A stretch of DNA of 64,000 bases from Cepaea nemoralis (lineage: Eukaryota > Mollusca > Gastropoda > Stylommatophora > Helicidae). The position numbers were made by a program, and so were the translations under genes. The DNA lies in the NCBI GenBank assembly GCA_014155875.1, contig JACEFZ010027766.1:1-64000 (forward strand), written 5' to 3'. Of the stretch, positions 11,252-23,439 are shown in pieces. The notes beneath the pieces are model-generated. The model had not been told where the DNA came from, ran no database searches, and saw only the letters and a program-made list of their open reading frames with translations. Position 1 is the first letter of the stretch; every line of letters begins with the position of its first letter.

Positions 11252-11589
11252 ATGCCCAGATAGCAAATAGAAAAACATCTGGATGAGCATTGTCTAGGGG
11301 GCATAAACATCTAATATTGTTATAAGGGAGATTACTGAAAATAAAAAGAATGAAATTATATACTTAGCTATCATAAAAGAAATAACATACAAGTCTCTAA
11401 TCTTACTGTTTTTATTAAAACAATTAATGATACAGTTAGATATTATAAAAGAAAAGAGAAATCTATGAGAATGCTTACAAGATATGTTTATAATCTTTAC
11501 TTATTTACATTTTATAATCAACTTTTAAATTCTAAATTTATTTTCTAAATACTAGTAGAATATTTTAAATGTAACTTCTCGAACAACAA
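11252..11589. other. AT-rich unassigned sequence
   Basis: Nothing recognised between the SINE-C copy and I-1 copy B. Confidence 0.4.
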
Positions 11590-12499
11590 CCTTTCCTCAT
11601 TATATGTCCGTCTCGCCTTTCCTCTGAGAGTCGAACGTCGGCCAGATCCCCTCGTCACTCCTCGCTGTCTTATTCTTGCAAGACCATGGTGATCCATTTG
11701 CTCCTCCGAGGTGTACACGTGCTCCCACAAGGCCGTAACCACGTCTGCCTTGCCACACATCAATATTCCAACAAGTTTTGCAGAGCCAGCCAATATGTCC
11801 GCCTGTTCATTCCCCAGCACACCGGCATACCCCGGAGAAAAGATCCAGGCGATGCTTGCCACCCGTGACCTCCGAAGCGAAGCAAGCCACTCTGCACGAA
11901 GCTTGCCTGTCCTCACCTTCCTCAGCATGCTTTCTGAGTCAGTTACAATCACGATGTGTGTGTATCGTATTCTCGATCCAGCGGAAAGCTGCAGTGACCG
12001 CCTCCGCCTCCATTCTTAAGCTAGATGTTGTGGTACCATATGCCAGGCCCTCCAGCACCAAACGTCGGCCATTAGCTTTTGCTATGAACCCCCAGGCACT
12101 TCTCCTATCTCTAGACACCGAACCATCTGTGTAGATAATCACATCACCCGAATGAGCATTGTCCAGAATTAGTTGCTGGATTTCCACTTCCGTGGTCCCT
12201 GCTGGCCATTCCCTGCATTCCCGGTTCAATGTGATTATAACTCTGCACAAGTCTGACTGCTCCGCTGGCACTCTGACCCACTCCTCTCCTCACCTAATGT
12301 TCTCCAAGCGGCATACATGTCTGGTTGTATCCTCCGCCTGAGCCATCCATGATTTCCCTCTTATCAGTCGCTGACCCTTAACTGCGTCCAGCGCCTCATG
12401 CAAAGGGTTATCTGTGTCTGCAGCTACTCTGAGGTATGCCTTCGTGCCAGGTAGTTCTGGGCATCTTGTAGATGTATCTTCCCAGGTGGTTAAGGGCAT
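11545..12499 (-). pseudogene. RNase H domain and linker of I-1 copy B
   Basis: A linker segment (12,499-12,290, with KGQRLIRGKSWMAQAEDT) is followed by 12,271-11,939, which carries VIIYTDGS (first aspartate) and RMEAEAVTAAF (glutamate). After a frameshift, 11,952-11,545 carries TDSESML (third acid) and GNEQADILAGSAK (last aspartate). All four RNase H acids are visible, so the fold was intact before the frameshift. It was the C-terminal part of an ORF2 whose reverse transcriptase is absent here. Confidence 0.7.
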
Positions 12500-12679
12500 A
12501 TGTATGATTCATTATTTAATTGATGATTCTTATTTGCCCTGGAGTTGATTGGTAGTAGCCAGTGCTTGACGCTAGTATCTGTCAGAGTTATTCTCACACT
12601 CTGTTTAACTTTCATCTGGCAAAGAGCACCCTGTTGCTCTACAGAAGTGATTCTTAATTGACTGGTTGTAGCAACCATC

Positions 12680-13790
12680 TTTATACCTTCTAGAAATCTT
12701 CACATATACAGCACATAACATTCAACACCACTTTAACGATGAATTCTTCACGACACGACAGCTGCATAAGTTTCAATCTGTGTATTCTTGTCTCTCTTTA
12801 AAATGATGTCAAATCAATGTCACTAAAATTGCAAGCAACAATACTTGCATTACAATCAAACGCTGTCGCTCGATCTTTCAAATGACGTCGACATTCAACC
12901 GCTGCTTCACAAAAGCTGCATATGCACAACTATGGCGGCGAGATAGAATTCTGCTATACGCCATCTTCAGTCCGACCTCAATCGCGGTCCAGACGTGAAT
13001 GAGCTCTCCAGGACCCGTGGTCCCCTGTTAGAACATTTGCCTCGCTATCCTGCTGCGAAGCGTGCATTATAATACTCCCACTGCAGGAAATCCTCCTCCA
13101 GAAACGTCAAGCATTCTTTGCCCACATTGTCAAAGAACATTTCGAGCCAAAATAGGCCTTATCAGCCATCTTAGAACCCACGGCTCCATACCTTCAACCC
13201 CACTGGATGAAATTAATGGTCATCATCATTCTTGATGGACAAACAACACAACACACTATAATACTCTCGAGCTTCACGTCTTGCCACTGGATTGCACAAG
13301 ACTCTGGGCTACCTGTACTCAATAGCCTATGCCCTGATCCATGTCATGGCACTTCGTCTGCATCACCTTGAGCCTACCAGCAACAGTCGGAAACAGAAAC
13401 TAACCACACACATCCCAAACTTTAGAAAGAAATTAGAAGACTGAATATTCACACGTTAGGTATATCTGAGACCAGAGGGCATTATTCCAATTCCAATTCC
13501 AATTTTCAAAACAAAAATTCCAAATTCGGCCTCTTTCAACCTGCGTCTTTCAGCTGTGGTTGTTGTTGAGGTCCGTGGTTTTTGTGGGTTAATTCACCCT
13601 AATTCTTGTCTTGTGCGCTCTTACGAGTAAGTCCTGACCAGGGCTGGTTCTGTTTGTTTGTGTCTGTGACGTCAGCTGGGGGATCGGTCGGCGGCTGTCC
13701 TTTGTTCTCGTCTCCTTTTACGGTATCTTTTGTTAGTGAAGGCTCCTGGCTCGTCTGGCTTGACTGGCTCGACTGGCTCGACTGATTCCT
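12680..13790. other. Internal spacer of I-1 copy B
   Basis: Collinear with 1,240-2,110 in copy A except for the insertion at 13,068-13,266. No open frame similar to endonuclease or reverse transcriptase. Confidence 0.55.
13068..13266 (+). mobile_element. LINE-Z 3' end insertion with TATAATACTC target-site duplication
   Basis: TATAATACTC at 13,068-13,077 and 13,257-13,266 brackets 179 bp that match the end of the LINE at 40,890-42,020, including the codons for its C-terminal C2H2 finger. I-1 copy A has the site unfilled near 1,633-1,643. This is an empty/filled site pair within the window. Confidence 0.85.
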
Positions 13791-13856
13791 TCAAATGACT
13801 TTTTATTTGGGGATTATTTTTTTTTTGCCTCCTTTTTGAGTATTTTCTGTTGGAGC

Positions 13857-15508
13857 TTATCCATGTTTTAATTTTCCTCCTTGAGCCTTTTTTCTTCTTC
13901 GAGTTTGAGCTTCTGTTGCCATTCGATTTTTTGCGGTCAGAAATGGGACGATCTCTCCGTCATCTACATAGTATTGCCATGGGTGTTCGTCATCCTCGTA
14001 TAAAGCTGGTTTTTCGGCGATATGAAGGGCATTGATTTTCCCTTGTATTTCTTGTGCTTCTTTGCTTTTTCTTCCAAGCGCCTTCTGTATTCCTTGCACC
14101 TGAGTTCGTATCTCTTCTTTATCTGCGCGAGTTCTTCATCGGTAAATAATGGTGGTATTGGGGCGTCCTCTCTTCCGTCGTCAGGGTGTTCATCTCGGTT
14201 TTCTTCGGGGAATTCCTTGCACCTGAGTTCCTCTTTCTTGAGTTCCACTTTTCTGTCTATTTCTGCGATATCCACCCAGGTATATGGACGGGGTGACGAG
14301 GTGTCCTCTATGCCGTCGTCAAGATGCTCCTCTCGGATTTCTTCTGATGTCTGGTGGGATATTGGCTTCCCTTTGAATGTCGTGGTTTGACTACTGGCTT
14401 TCGCTTACGGTTCAGGCTCGGTCTCTTGGTTTTCATCTTGCGATTTCTCTGTGATTTCTTGTATGGCTTCTGATGTTTTATTTCGGAAAAGTTCCATTTC
14501 AGCATTCTGTAGTTCTCGCTCTGATTTAATAGTTTGTAGCATTTCTTCGTTCTTCTTCTTTATCAGTGCCATATGTTCCACTTCTTGCTTGATGTTTTGC
14601 TGGATCTCCTTCATTTCCGCCAGTAGATTTTCGTTGTCGCTGGTCGGAGTCGGCGTCAGCAGTGCCTTGACTTGTTTCTTCAACTCGTCTATCTGTTTTT
14701 GCATTGGTCTCTTTCAGCTTGTGATATACCCGTGGCTGTCTCGCACCTCCGCATTGCTTCCTTGAATGGTGTCTTCGTGGTAATGGCGAGTTTTATCACG
14801 TCTCTGTGTCGTTGCAGGTATGGACAGCCCAAGTATCTTGCTCTGTGCTTGTCCAGGTAGTTGGCGCACTTTCCTTCCTGTGTTGTTGGGTGCTCGGAAG
14901 TCCGTGTCCAGCTTGGCCAGCGGACACTCCTTGAAGGCGTGGTGATCGGCGCAGTAACGGCAGATTTCCGTCCTGCTGCGGCATGCTGCTCTGCTGTGGC
15001 CGGCCCTCTGACATCTGGCGCATTGGGTGATCCTTGGGGTGAATCTCTCTGGCTGTTGTATTTTCTTGTTGATTGATACTGTGGTCGACATTTCGCTGCC
15101 CTCCGACGTCACCACTGCCAAGGTTGTAGGTATCTTGGAGTAGATGAGGAGCCGCTCCGCCTTCAAGAATCGGGTGTGGAGATTCTCTTCTCGTAGCTGC
15201 TTCACGATTTCTTCGTCTGATAGCTCCACTTGGATACGCTTGATAACCCACTTGCTTGTCGGTGAGTTGGTGTTTCCGCCTCTGGTGTCTTTCTCCTCCC
15301 TCTTCTTCTCATTAGGTTTGGGTCTTGTCTGTGGTGGGCTGTCGATCTTCTCCCTCCTGGTAGCTTCAGTACTTGCTGTAGTTTCAGGTTTCTTGATGCA
15401 GCTAGCAGGCATGTTCTCCACGTTCATCTTCTTCGCGGTCTTGTCGGCTCCCACACTGCACATCTTGGATACCGCGTGTTTCTTGTTGTTGGACTTGCTA
15501 CGTGACAT
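13857..15508 (-). pseudogene. ORF1 (gag-like CCHC protein) of I-1 copy B
   Basis: The chosen start, MSRSKSNNKKH, lies at 15,508; the frame runs to 14,714, then continues in other frames through 14,704-14,405 and 14,275-13,857. Order: basic N-terminus; a possible RNA-binding fold (WVIKRIQVELSDEE to VSINKKIQQPERF, about residues 85-160); two cysteine knuckles (CARCQRAGHSRAAC, exactly CX2CX4HX4C, and CRYCADHHAFKEC); then coiled coil (MQKQIDELKKQVKALL onward) and a charged tail. This is the usual I/R1 ORF1 layout, an RNA-binding partner of ORF2. At least two frame breaks; probably inactive. Confidence 0.72.
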
Positions 15509-15630
15509 TTCCCCCCGTATCAGGTTTCTTGACTTGTTCATGTGACTTGTCTTGATAGCGCTTGCAGTGCGATAGAAAAAGCGCCACGATGTAACTTCCG
15601 ATGAATATTAATATAGCATAGCCCATTAAT

Positions 15631-16044
15631 ATTACTCCATGTTGGATAAAGAAGTGAAATCAAGCGCACGAAAAGATAAACAGACCTTTAAACACAGCTT
15701 GGCCGCCGACGCCGAATCAGCTGCTGTCGGATAAATAGTTGATGGCTCAACCCCAAAGAGATCAAGGATCCTCAGTTCCTCTTTCTCAATGTGATCTTGC
15801 CCGTTGAAATTAATTTAGCTGTTACTGGCTCTATGATTTGAGACCATTAAATAGAGTTTTGGAGCACAAAGGAATACTTCCAGGAAAACAATGAAATTTT
15901 TACTGAGTATCCCAAATGTCCTTAGCTGTGGTTCCTTGCCTCTCCTCTACCAACTAAATAATTAATCTAGAGTAATTGCTTACAACAATTTCACTATGAC
16001 AAGAGAACTCTCAAAAGAGAAAATAACCCATAATTTTCATCATT

Positions 16045-16045
<1 letters not shown>
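15631..16045. other. Unassigned sequence
   Basis: No recognisable gene or repeat. Confidence 0.35.

Positions 16046-16046
<1 letters not shown>

Positions 16047-16119
<73 letters not shown>
16047..16119. repeat. (AT)n microsatellite
   Basis: About 72 bp of alternating AT. Confidence 0.95.
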
Positions 16120-16122
<3 letters not shown>

Positions 16123-17158
16123 GGAGTTACTGATTATACATGGAATAACATATAACAATCAATGCAGTACACTTACAAGATTATTTACATAGTTATCTCT
16201 AACTAATTATCTATCTCCTGGCTGCGCCACTGTATCATACATTGTCCTCAGTGTTATATCCGGTTTCAATTATAATTATTGGCCCTCTTCTGATGGCCTA
16301 GTTATAATCTGTGGAAACAAACTGGGTACACCCTGGTTGGTCTCCCATCCAGTTCTTGGATCTCGGTAGCATTCAGTCAGTGTAGACTATATTCTTGAGT
16401 GTTCTTTATTTTTTCCCCGGTGATTTATTCGGGCTCACTGTGTTTCCTCCACACTACCTAGACAAAAGGATATGTGATACCTGTCCTGGAAAGGTGGTGA
16501 AAATTGGCAAGACGTTGCTGTGGAATAGTATTTGGCCTCACTATCTCAGCTGCCTCACTCAATTAAGTGGCTACTGTATTCAGTCAAGCTGCTACTACTA
16601 CTTTCACAAAGTGCTGCATTCACAAAGTCAGGTCTGGATAATGACCACTACCTGAAATTTTAGCATCCATCATAAATCTAAAAATATCAGCAATATGAAC
16701 ATCAGAACTGAAATGTTCTACATTTTTCTCAAGAACATCACAAAGAAAATACCTAAGAGAATTGTGATCCTAGGAAAATAAACAGTGGAAGGTAAAGAGT
16801 CTTGGTGTTCTCAAATAGTTATCCACAACATAATTGGTTGCTCTCCATCCAATCTTCCATTATATGGTGTTCAAGTTTTAGACTAGCAGATGTGCAGTTT
16901 CATCTTCACCTATGCCTGTCCTCAGGTCTACCGGTTAAGCCATACCTTGATTGATTTGGAATTGACAACTATGTTTCCCATCCCATTCTGTACCTAGTTT
17001 TTTCTCTTCGTCTTTTTCTATTCAAGAAAAAGGGTCTCATACATTAAGGGCTTTTAAAAATCAGTTCCCATTTCAATGAGTATTTGCTCATAAACAATAT
17101 AAGTACATTATGCTATCATTCTTGTATAGCATTACGTGTATTCTTCTCCATTAAATGC
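16120..17158. other. Unassigned sequence
   Basis: Short open frames only (longest 86 codons, 16,395-16,655) with no family recognised. Confidence 0.35.
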
Positions 17159-17350
17159 TTCAAGTGAGAAGTTTTCTTCCATTCTCATTGATGTAATATT
17201 TATTATCATCATCCACATCATCATGGTTTCCTTATATCATTGTAATTACAATCATATTATCATTATTATCATGATCACTATATTATTTTCATTACAATCA
17301 TTATCATTATTATCATAATCATTACAGTCATCATCATCCTTGTAGTACAT
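17159..17350. repeat. ATC/ATT-rich low-complexity tract
   Basis: Repeated ATTATCATTATTATC-type words over about 190 bp. Confidence 0.7.
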
Positions 17351-18461
17351 TATTATCATTACACTAGACCATATGTGTTAACAGGAGTGACATGAACAAC
17401 AAAGAGGGATTTTGCTTAAATAACAAACACAAATGCTGGTAGTATGCGTAATGTATGATATTGGTTGTGTCGTGCTTAGCGCACAAAACCAGATGATTGT
17501 AGCATGAATGATATTTTATACAAAGTGTTGTTATGCGCCGGAGTGTACTAAATTATTATTTAGTTTATGGATTAAGCCAAACCAGTTCTCTGGTGATAGT
17601 CATGGCATTCCACATCAAAGTTGCCGGCTATCCTGAGATTGACTGTTGGCCTATGTGTGTAAAGCCTGTAACTTTACTCACTCACTCAAACTCCTCATGC
17701 ATCAGTCAACATATCCATCTGTGCATGTGGGGTCAATTCACTCCTCTCAGACATCATTCATATGTATGGATGATCATTTCACTCAGTCTATAGACACATT
17801 CATATCGGTATGGGTGATCATATAGGAATCATTCATCACACATCCTTCATATTGGTAAGTAAGGTGGGTAATTATTCTTATGTGATTTCGCAGTGATAAC
17901 TTAAATGTTTACCATCACTGATATCACAATGAAATATCTTCTTGCACAATCACTCATCATACACATCATATCTGTAGAAATGACAATTATACCTATGTAG
18001 GTGCTTTACACAGAATACATTCACATCTTTTTAACAGTAATGAAACACACATGACACAAGCATGCTCTTCAATGACATAGACATGTGATCATTAGGCACA
18101 CTTATGAAATTCACCCAGGATTTAGCAACACGAAATCCATGAGTCACCACATGCTTTCATCAAATACATACAATTTATGTGATACCCTCATCCGCATTCA
18201 TTCATTATGAATCATAATCATTCTTGTATGGTGGTTGATTACGCACTATTATGTGGCACAAATATTATTATTCCCCATGTTTGACAACCATGAAAATGTA
18301 TTTGCCTTACCCCATGTGTGCTTTAACATCACACAAATTATGATACCTATAGAACTCTTTTTGGTTCCCATGTGTTCAAGAAATATAAGAAAAACTACTT
18401 GACTATACACATTACACTAATTTGACTTACCAGTGTTTGCACATTTAAAATAGTTTCCTTA
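17351..18461. other. AT-rich unassigned sequence
   Basis: Many ATTCAT/CATCA words but no clear unit length. No coding evidence. Confidence 0.4.
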
Positions 18462-18865
18462 AGTCTTAAGTTACCACTCTAATTCATTGTAGATTGAGTT
18501 TCATGCTTAAGAAATAAAATGTATAACAGGTGTCTAATGTTTATACATTAACTAAGTTGGTTAGCTGGGAGAAAATAAAACACTGTAGTTTTCTCCTTAT
18601 GTACAGTTTATCTTATAATTATGATAACTGAGTATAATATTATTTAGTTCTACGAAATTAAATTCTTAAGAACTCACCATTCTAAATCATTGAAGATTGA
18701 GTTGCTTAAGAAATAAATGTACAACTTGGACTAATGCTTATACCTTAAAACAGTTGTTTACTTTGGGAGGAAAATAAACTCACTATGGTTATTCTTAATG
18801 GACAGTTTACCTATAGGCTATGAGAACTGAATATATTATTTAGTTCTTACTAAATTAATTTAAGA
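18462..18865. repeat. Two tandem units of about 200 bp
   Basis: Unit 1 (from about 18,462) and unit 2 (from about 18,662) share GATTGAGTT, CTTAAGAAATAAA, ATTATTTAGTTCT and a closing TTAAGAACT motif. A third start is visible near 18,855. The units are clearly diverged, so the duplication is old. Confidence 0.7.
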
Positions 18866-19204
18866 ACTTACCATATGGTTTTAACAATACTGACTTACCA
18901 CTCTTCTTCTGGGAAAAAAGACTCATAGACTAAACTAAAATTTAAAATAAATATTCTTTTTACCATCATCCGAACAGGACGTTTCCAACACAGGGTTCAG
19001 GATCAAAGCCTCGAAAATGCGGCGTATAGCATGTAGTTAATTTCTTCTCCCACGTTGATTTAGTTTCAATGTTGAGGTTGCTACAATTTTGCCATGCCGT
19101 CGGACCCAGTGGTCCCTTCTATTCTTGGGCTGACTATCAGCCAGACTGCTTACACTGCTGTCATGCCTTTTTATTTAGTTAGTTGTGTTCCGGTGGTGAC
19201 ATCA

Positions 19205-20480
19205 CAATCCATCCATCCATCATATGCCATGCCGATAAGCGTGAGCGGTCATGTTCTGCCATCTCACTCGATCACCAGAGTCGTGGATCAGCTCCGTGTT
19301 TCTGTCTCGACCATGCCACAAGGCCAAGCCATCAAGGTACTTGCTTCTAGGTCTTCCCCTTGGTCTGTTCCCCTCGATCTTACCAGTTGTCACCAAGTTC
19401 TCCAAATCTTTTCTTCTCATAACATGCCCAAATAATTGTGACTGTCTACGTCTAATGTCTCTAATCAGTTTACGATCTTCATTTGTTTCTTGGAGGACTT
19501 GTTCATTGGTCTTTCTGGCTGTCCATGGTATTCTTTGCATTTTCCTCAGAAACCACATTTCTACAGCCATCAGATGTTTTTCAGCCTGACTGCTCATTGT
19601 CCAAGCTTCATATCCATATAAAAGTACAGATTCTATGTAGCATCTCAACACTCTTTTTCTCGTTTCAATTGACATTTTTTATTGGTCAGTATGTTTTTCA
19701 TCTTGCTAAAGGCTACTTTTGCCATGGCGATTCTTGTTCTAATCTCTTCTAGGCATCTCCCATCAGATGTTATTATTGTTTAAGAATATTCCCATTTACT
19801 TGTATATTACATTGTGGTATTTCGTTCTTCCTAGTGACGACCATAATCTGTGTCTTTTTACAATTTAATTCTAACCCTAGTTGTTCACTGTGTGTAACAA
19901 CAGCATCTACTAAATTTTGCAGGTCCTGTTCATTGTCTGCAATCAAGACTGTATCATCTGCATATCTAATGTTATTGATGCATCGTCCCCCAATGTTGAT
20001 TCCTTCCATATCTTCAATATTTCTGAAAATATTTTCACTGTACAGGGAAAACAGATCTGGAAACATTACACATCCCTGTCTCAGACCTCTCTTTATAGGC
20101 TGATATTGGCTTACTTCATTATCAACTCTTATGGCAGCTTGTTGTTTCCAATATATGTTTTTTACAAGTCTAAGGTCTTTTCCATCAATTTGTAGATCTT
20201 CAAGCATCCTTATCATGTTGACATGTCTCACTTTATCGAAAGTGTTTGTGTAGTCAATAAAGCAAAGGTGTAGATCTTTGTATACTTCTATAGAGCGTTC
20301 GATTACGGTTCTCAGTATATACACAGCATTTATTGTATCCTTGCCTTCCCACAAAACATGATTTTCTTGGCATTTGTAAAGAAGGTAGTTTGCCATTACT
20401 TTCCTTCCTAGCAGTGACCATACTTGTCAGTGACCGTAGCCATTGTCTCCTCAAAAAAGAGATCATCTGCCTACCGTCGT
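19205..20480 (-). mobile_element. RTE-A LINE fragment with reverse transcriptase and C-terminus
   Basis: The minus strand encodes reverse transcriptase (20,396-19,773) with LRQGCVMFPDLFSLY and RYADDTVLIAD (the catalytic YADD), then after a frame change the C-terminal domain (19,675-19,220) with GHVMRRKDLENLVTTGKIEG and RPRGRPRSKYLDGLA. The 3' end is GGCATGGC followed by ATGATGGATGG repeats. RTE ORF2 normally starts with an endonuclease, which is missing here, so the copy is 5'-truncated. It is the best preserved RTE-A copy in the window. Confidence 0.8.
19773..20396 (-). pseudogene. RTE-A reverse transcriptase core
   Basis: A 207-residue open segment. CFIDYTNTFDKV corresponds to motif A, in which the first catalytic aspartate survives; RYADDTVLIAD is motif C with both aspartates; QLGLELNCKKTQIM follows as motif D. 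It makes cDNA at a nicked target in active relatives. The upstream endonuclease is absent and the C-terminus is in another frame, so it is not a working protein. Confidence 0.78.
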
Positions 20481-20864
20481 GAAGGTGGAGACCATAACCT
20501 ACAACTATCTGTCGGCTGCTCCCTATCTTCATCCACCACCTGCACCCATGGCTTCACGTATCCCTGATCAGGGGGCTAAACGGGTACTCCACCTTGCCCA
20601 AGCGGAGGGAAGGAGGCGTCCTACTTCTCCTATGATAGGTGATACCCCTACCTCGCTACCCTACAATCACGACATCACAATGGGTCGATGAAAAAGTAGG
20701 ATCTATCGCATCGAGGAACAAATTATCCGTGACGCGGTGTCAAACTTTTAAAAATTAAAAATTAATACTAATTAAAATTTAATACTAATTAAAAATTAGA
20801 AATACTTACCGCACATTACGCTTGTGAAAATATAATATAGCACAGCTGCCAAAACTGGAAACAA
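20481..20864. other. Unassigned sequence with a short AT-rich tandem
   Basis: 20,481-20,700 is GC-balanced with an 82-codon open frame and no recognised family. Around 20,750-20,805 AAAATT(A)ATACTAATT is repeated three times. Confidence 0.4.
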
Positions 20865-21140
20865 CAAAGCTGTATTCCACATCATGAAACAGCTATGCAA
20901 TCACTCACCTACACCAAATAAACCCATCAAAGACAAACAAGGTAAACTACTGTTATCCGATGACCACCAAAAGCAACGATGGGCAGAACATTTCAAAGAA
21001 ATATTAAATAGACCACAGAGTGACAGTGTTCCCAACCTGGATGGAGAAACCACCATGTCCCCACTAGATGCCTCCTGTGAGTCATTCACCATGGAAGAGA
21101 TTAATCCCATCCCATCCCATCCCATCCCTTGGCCCAAGCC
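20865..21140 (+). pseudogene. LINE ORF2 linker fragment (between endonuclease and reverse transcriptase)
   Basis: An 88-codon plus-strand open segment contains QRWAEHFKEILNRP, a typical LINE linker signature (RWxEHFxxxLNRP), and a following FTMEEI stretch. It resembles the region just before the reverse transcriptase palm in several RTE/LINE-Z-like elements. Ends in CCCAT repeats at 21,105-21,130. Confidence 0.6.
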
Positions 21141-21144
21141 TGCT

Positions 21145-22072
21145 GATTGATTTATTGATACACAAACTGACGGGAGGTAAAGGGAAACAACCGCTGTATT
21201 TTCTCAAGAAAGTCATGCCTGTAAATGAAATAGATAACGATAACGACGTTACTGGGGATTCCGTTGGAGTCTCTTCATCCAGTAGAGAGCATCATGTGCT
21301 ACAGGTGATACCCGATCGTCGTCAAGCAACTGCATGCAATTTTTTTCTCCGCATATCCTTTACAGGACATAGCATCTTTCAGCTGATTGTTGATTTCTTG
21401 GCAAGATTACGCTCAGCAGTTTGCCATTGCTTTCTGAGCGGCCGGCTCACATACCCCGTAAGTCACCAACGCGGCGAGAATCGCTACCGATTCTCGCGTA
21501 AGTTACGTTCCTCGCGTGGATATACGGGATTACGGAGAAAGTCGCTAACGCCTAGGGCCAGGGAGCCCGTCGTATGCAAATTAAAGGTTAAAAATACACT
21601 AAATGTTGGTCCATGGAATGTCAGAACACTTAGCCAGAATGGAAAATTAGATAATATCAATGAATAAATGGAAAGAATTGAGATAAAAATATTAAAGATT
21701 ATTGAAATGCGATGGTCGGGTGCAGGGGGGAAATGTTTAAAGTATATAATTGTTTACTCGGCAGGGAAGGACTACAAAAGGAGAGTTGGCATAATTTTGG
21801 ATCAAATGAGTGCTAGGACAGTTAAAGGATTTTGGACAATCTCAAACAGAGTATTATTAGAGTGAAACTCCATGGCAAACCTCTGAATATTAACATAATA
21901 CAAAAGTATATGCGCCAATAGCAGACTGTAGAGAAGAAGATTTAGATATATTTTATAACGAATTAGACATGACCGAGGACCAGTGTCAAAATGTTGAAAT
22001 GACTGTCATCCTCTGGGATTTCAATGCCAATGTAGGCAACGAAAAGGTGAGTGGTGTGACTGGTGGCTGTGG
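21145..22072 (+). mobile_element. RTE-type LINE 5' end and endonuclease fragment, copy 2
   Basis: Matches 7,509-8,203. Endonuclease motifs are better kept: GPWNVRTL near 21,610, EMRW near 21,705, GVGIIL-like near 21,790, DFNANVG near 22,020. YAPT is degenerate and in-frame stops occur. A SINE-C is inserted at 21,340-21,571. It ends at GGCGL next to a CTGT microsatellite. Confidence 0.72.
21332..21579 (-). mobile_element. SINE-C insertion with 8-bp target-site duplication
   Basis: GCATGCAA at 21,332-21,339 and GTATGCAA at 21,572-21,579 flank 232 bp with a T-rich left edge (a poly(A) tail on the minus strand). The unfilled site is present in the sister copy at about 7,690-7,705. Confidence 0.8.
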
Positions 22073-22080
22073 CCTAGATC

Positions 22081-22190
22081 ATCTATCTGTCTGTCTGTCT
22101 GTCCGTCCATCCGTCCGTCTGTCCATCCGTCTGTCTGTCCGTCCGTCCGTATGTCTGTCTTTCTATATGTCTGTCTGTCTGTCTCGCCGA
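22081..22190. repeat. (CTGT/CCGT)n microsatellite
   Basis: About 105 bp of tetranucleotide repeats mixing CTGT, CCGT and CCAT. Confidence 0.9.
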
Positions 22191-22192
22191 CT

Positions 22193-22400
22193 CTGTGGCG
22201 AGACGCTTACGAACGCAATTCGTGATCCCGCATACCGCGTTCGAAACGCGGCTTTGGCTTTTATGCAGTGTTATGGATGCCGGTCATTCAAAAAGCAATG
22301 GCAAACTACTGAACGTAAACTTGTCAAGAAATTACGAACAGCCAATTGTGACATTTCTGTCAACGCCCAGCAACCCACTTCTGAATAAAACGGAAAAATC
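22193..22400 (+). mobile_element. SINE-C-related element
   Basis: Contains AAAGCAATGGCAAACTACTG and TTGTCAAGAAATTACG, the plus-strand form of the SINE-C body. The upstream part differs from the other copies. Confidence 0.6.
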
Positions 22401-22458
22401 GTTTCAAAGTTCACAATGCTAAATCCGACCACTCCAACGGATTTTAATTATAACATGC

Positions 22459-22637
22459 AGATCCGCATGGCCGAATGGATAAGAACGGTGTTCTTAAACA
22501 TCCGGTGTGCTGATGCCGAGGTTAGCGGTTCATCCCCTACTGGACTAAAATGTTGACCTGTAGTCCTTGACTTGGGGACGTAAATTACAAGTACCTCTGA
22601 AGTCGGAGTGGATTCGCCTGATGGCGAGGAACACTGT
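22459..22637 (+). mobile_element. SINE-A, 5' half (split by a Tc1/mariner-like element)
   Basis: tRNA-like head TGGCCGAATGGATAAG, B-box-like GCGGTTCATCCCC, body CTTGACTTGGGGACGTAA. The SINE continues at 25,387-25,490 after the transposon. Confidence 0.8.
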
Positions 22638-23439
22638 TATAGTCTGTCCAGAAATGAATGCCGTCATTCACGATCAATTATTTTGAAAACTGTCTGTTGC
22701 ATCGTTATGAAATTTTTCCTGCCGTCTTATATCCCCACCCAAGGAATATGTCTTTGATAGGTCCAAAAGGAACTTAAATCATGGAAAGAGGCTACATTTC
22801 TTTGATGTTTACGTGAAAAACTAGTGATTTCTCGCTAACAACCTTGTTTTACAGTAATGAATGCCCCGCCAATTCACATGACGACACAAGGCATGACCGG
22901 ATTCGTATGGGAGTGGGTGCAATGTCTACTCTGCTGAGATGGAACATGATTACCTGTTTTGCACGACGAATATAGCTGTGAATGTCTCAGTAGTGGGCTT
23001 CCTTCATAACGGTCAAGATGTTGGTCCTCTTTTCATTGAAGTTTATAGAATTATTCGTATGTTCGTGTGTTGTCCCCTCATTTGACAACGTGCTTCTGCT
23101 CGCGTTTCTTGTTATGCCACAATATGTCAGTTCCCTCCACAATATTACTCATCGGTTGGTATTCAATGCGTCTAGAGCTTTTATTTTTCAATGCCAGTTG
23201 TTTGTCACCGTTGAGGGCTTACGGAATTGAAAATTCATCACTGTGGAGTACAAACTGTTGCCACTAACAAGTTGTATTGTTTGTGCCGATGCTGTCATGT
23301 TAATGGCCTGCAATTCTTCATCTGAATAGTTGGAGTAAAAATATCCAAGTAGGTGTGCATGTGGATTAATGTCTGCGATCTGCCCAGACCTTAATCTGTG
23401 TCGGACGATTCCAGTAGGTTGATGACTGCTCTCGGTTGC

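Larger units (their letters stand above)
11590..15630 (-). mobile_element. I-like non-LTR element deletion derivative, copy B (I-1)
   Basis: Same minus-strand order as copy A: ORF1 (15,508 to about 13,800), spacer, then linker and RNase H (12,499-11,545). No endonuclease or reverse transcriptase. The coding parts are better preserved than in copy A. A 179-bp LINE tail is inserted in the spacer at 13,078-13,256. The 3' end is shorter than in copy A, with similarity starting at about 11,597. The flanks differ from those of copy A. Confidence 0.72.
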
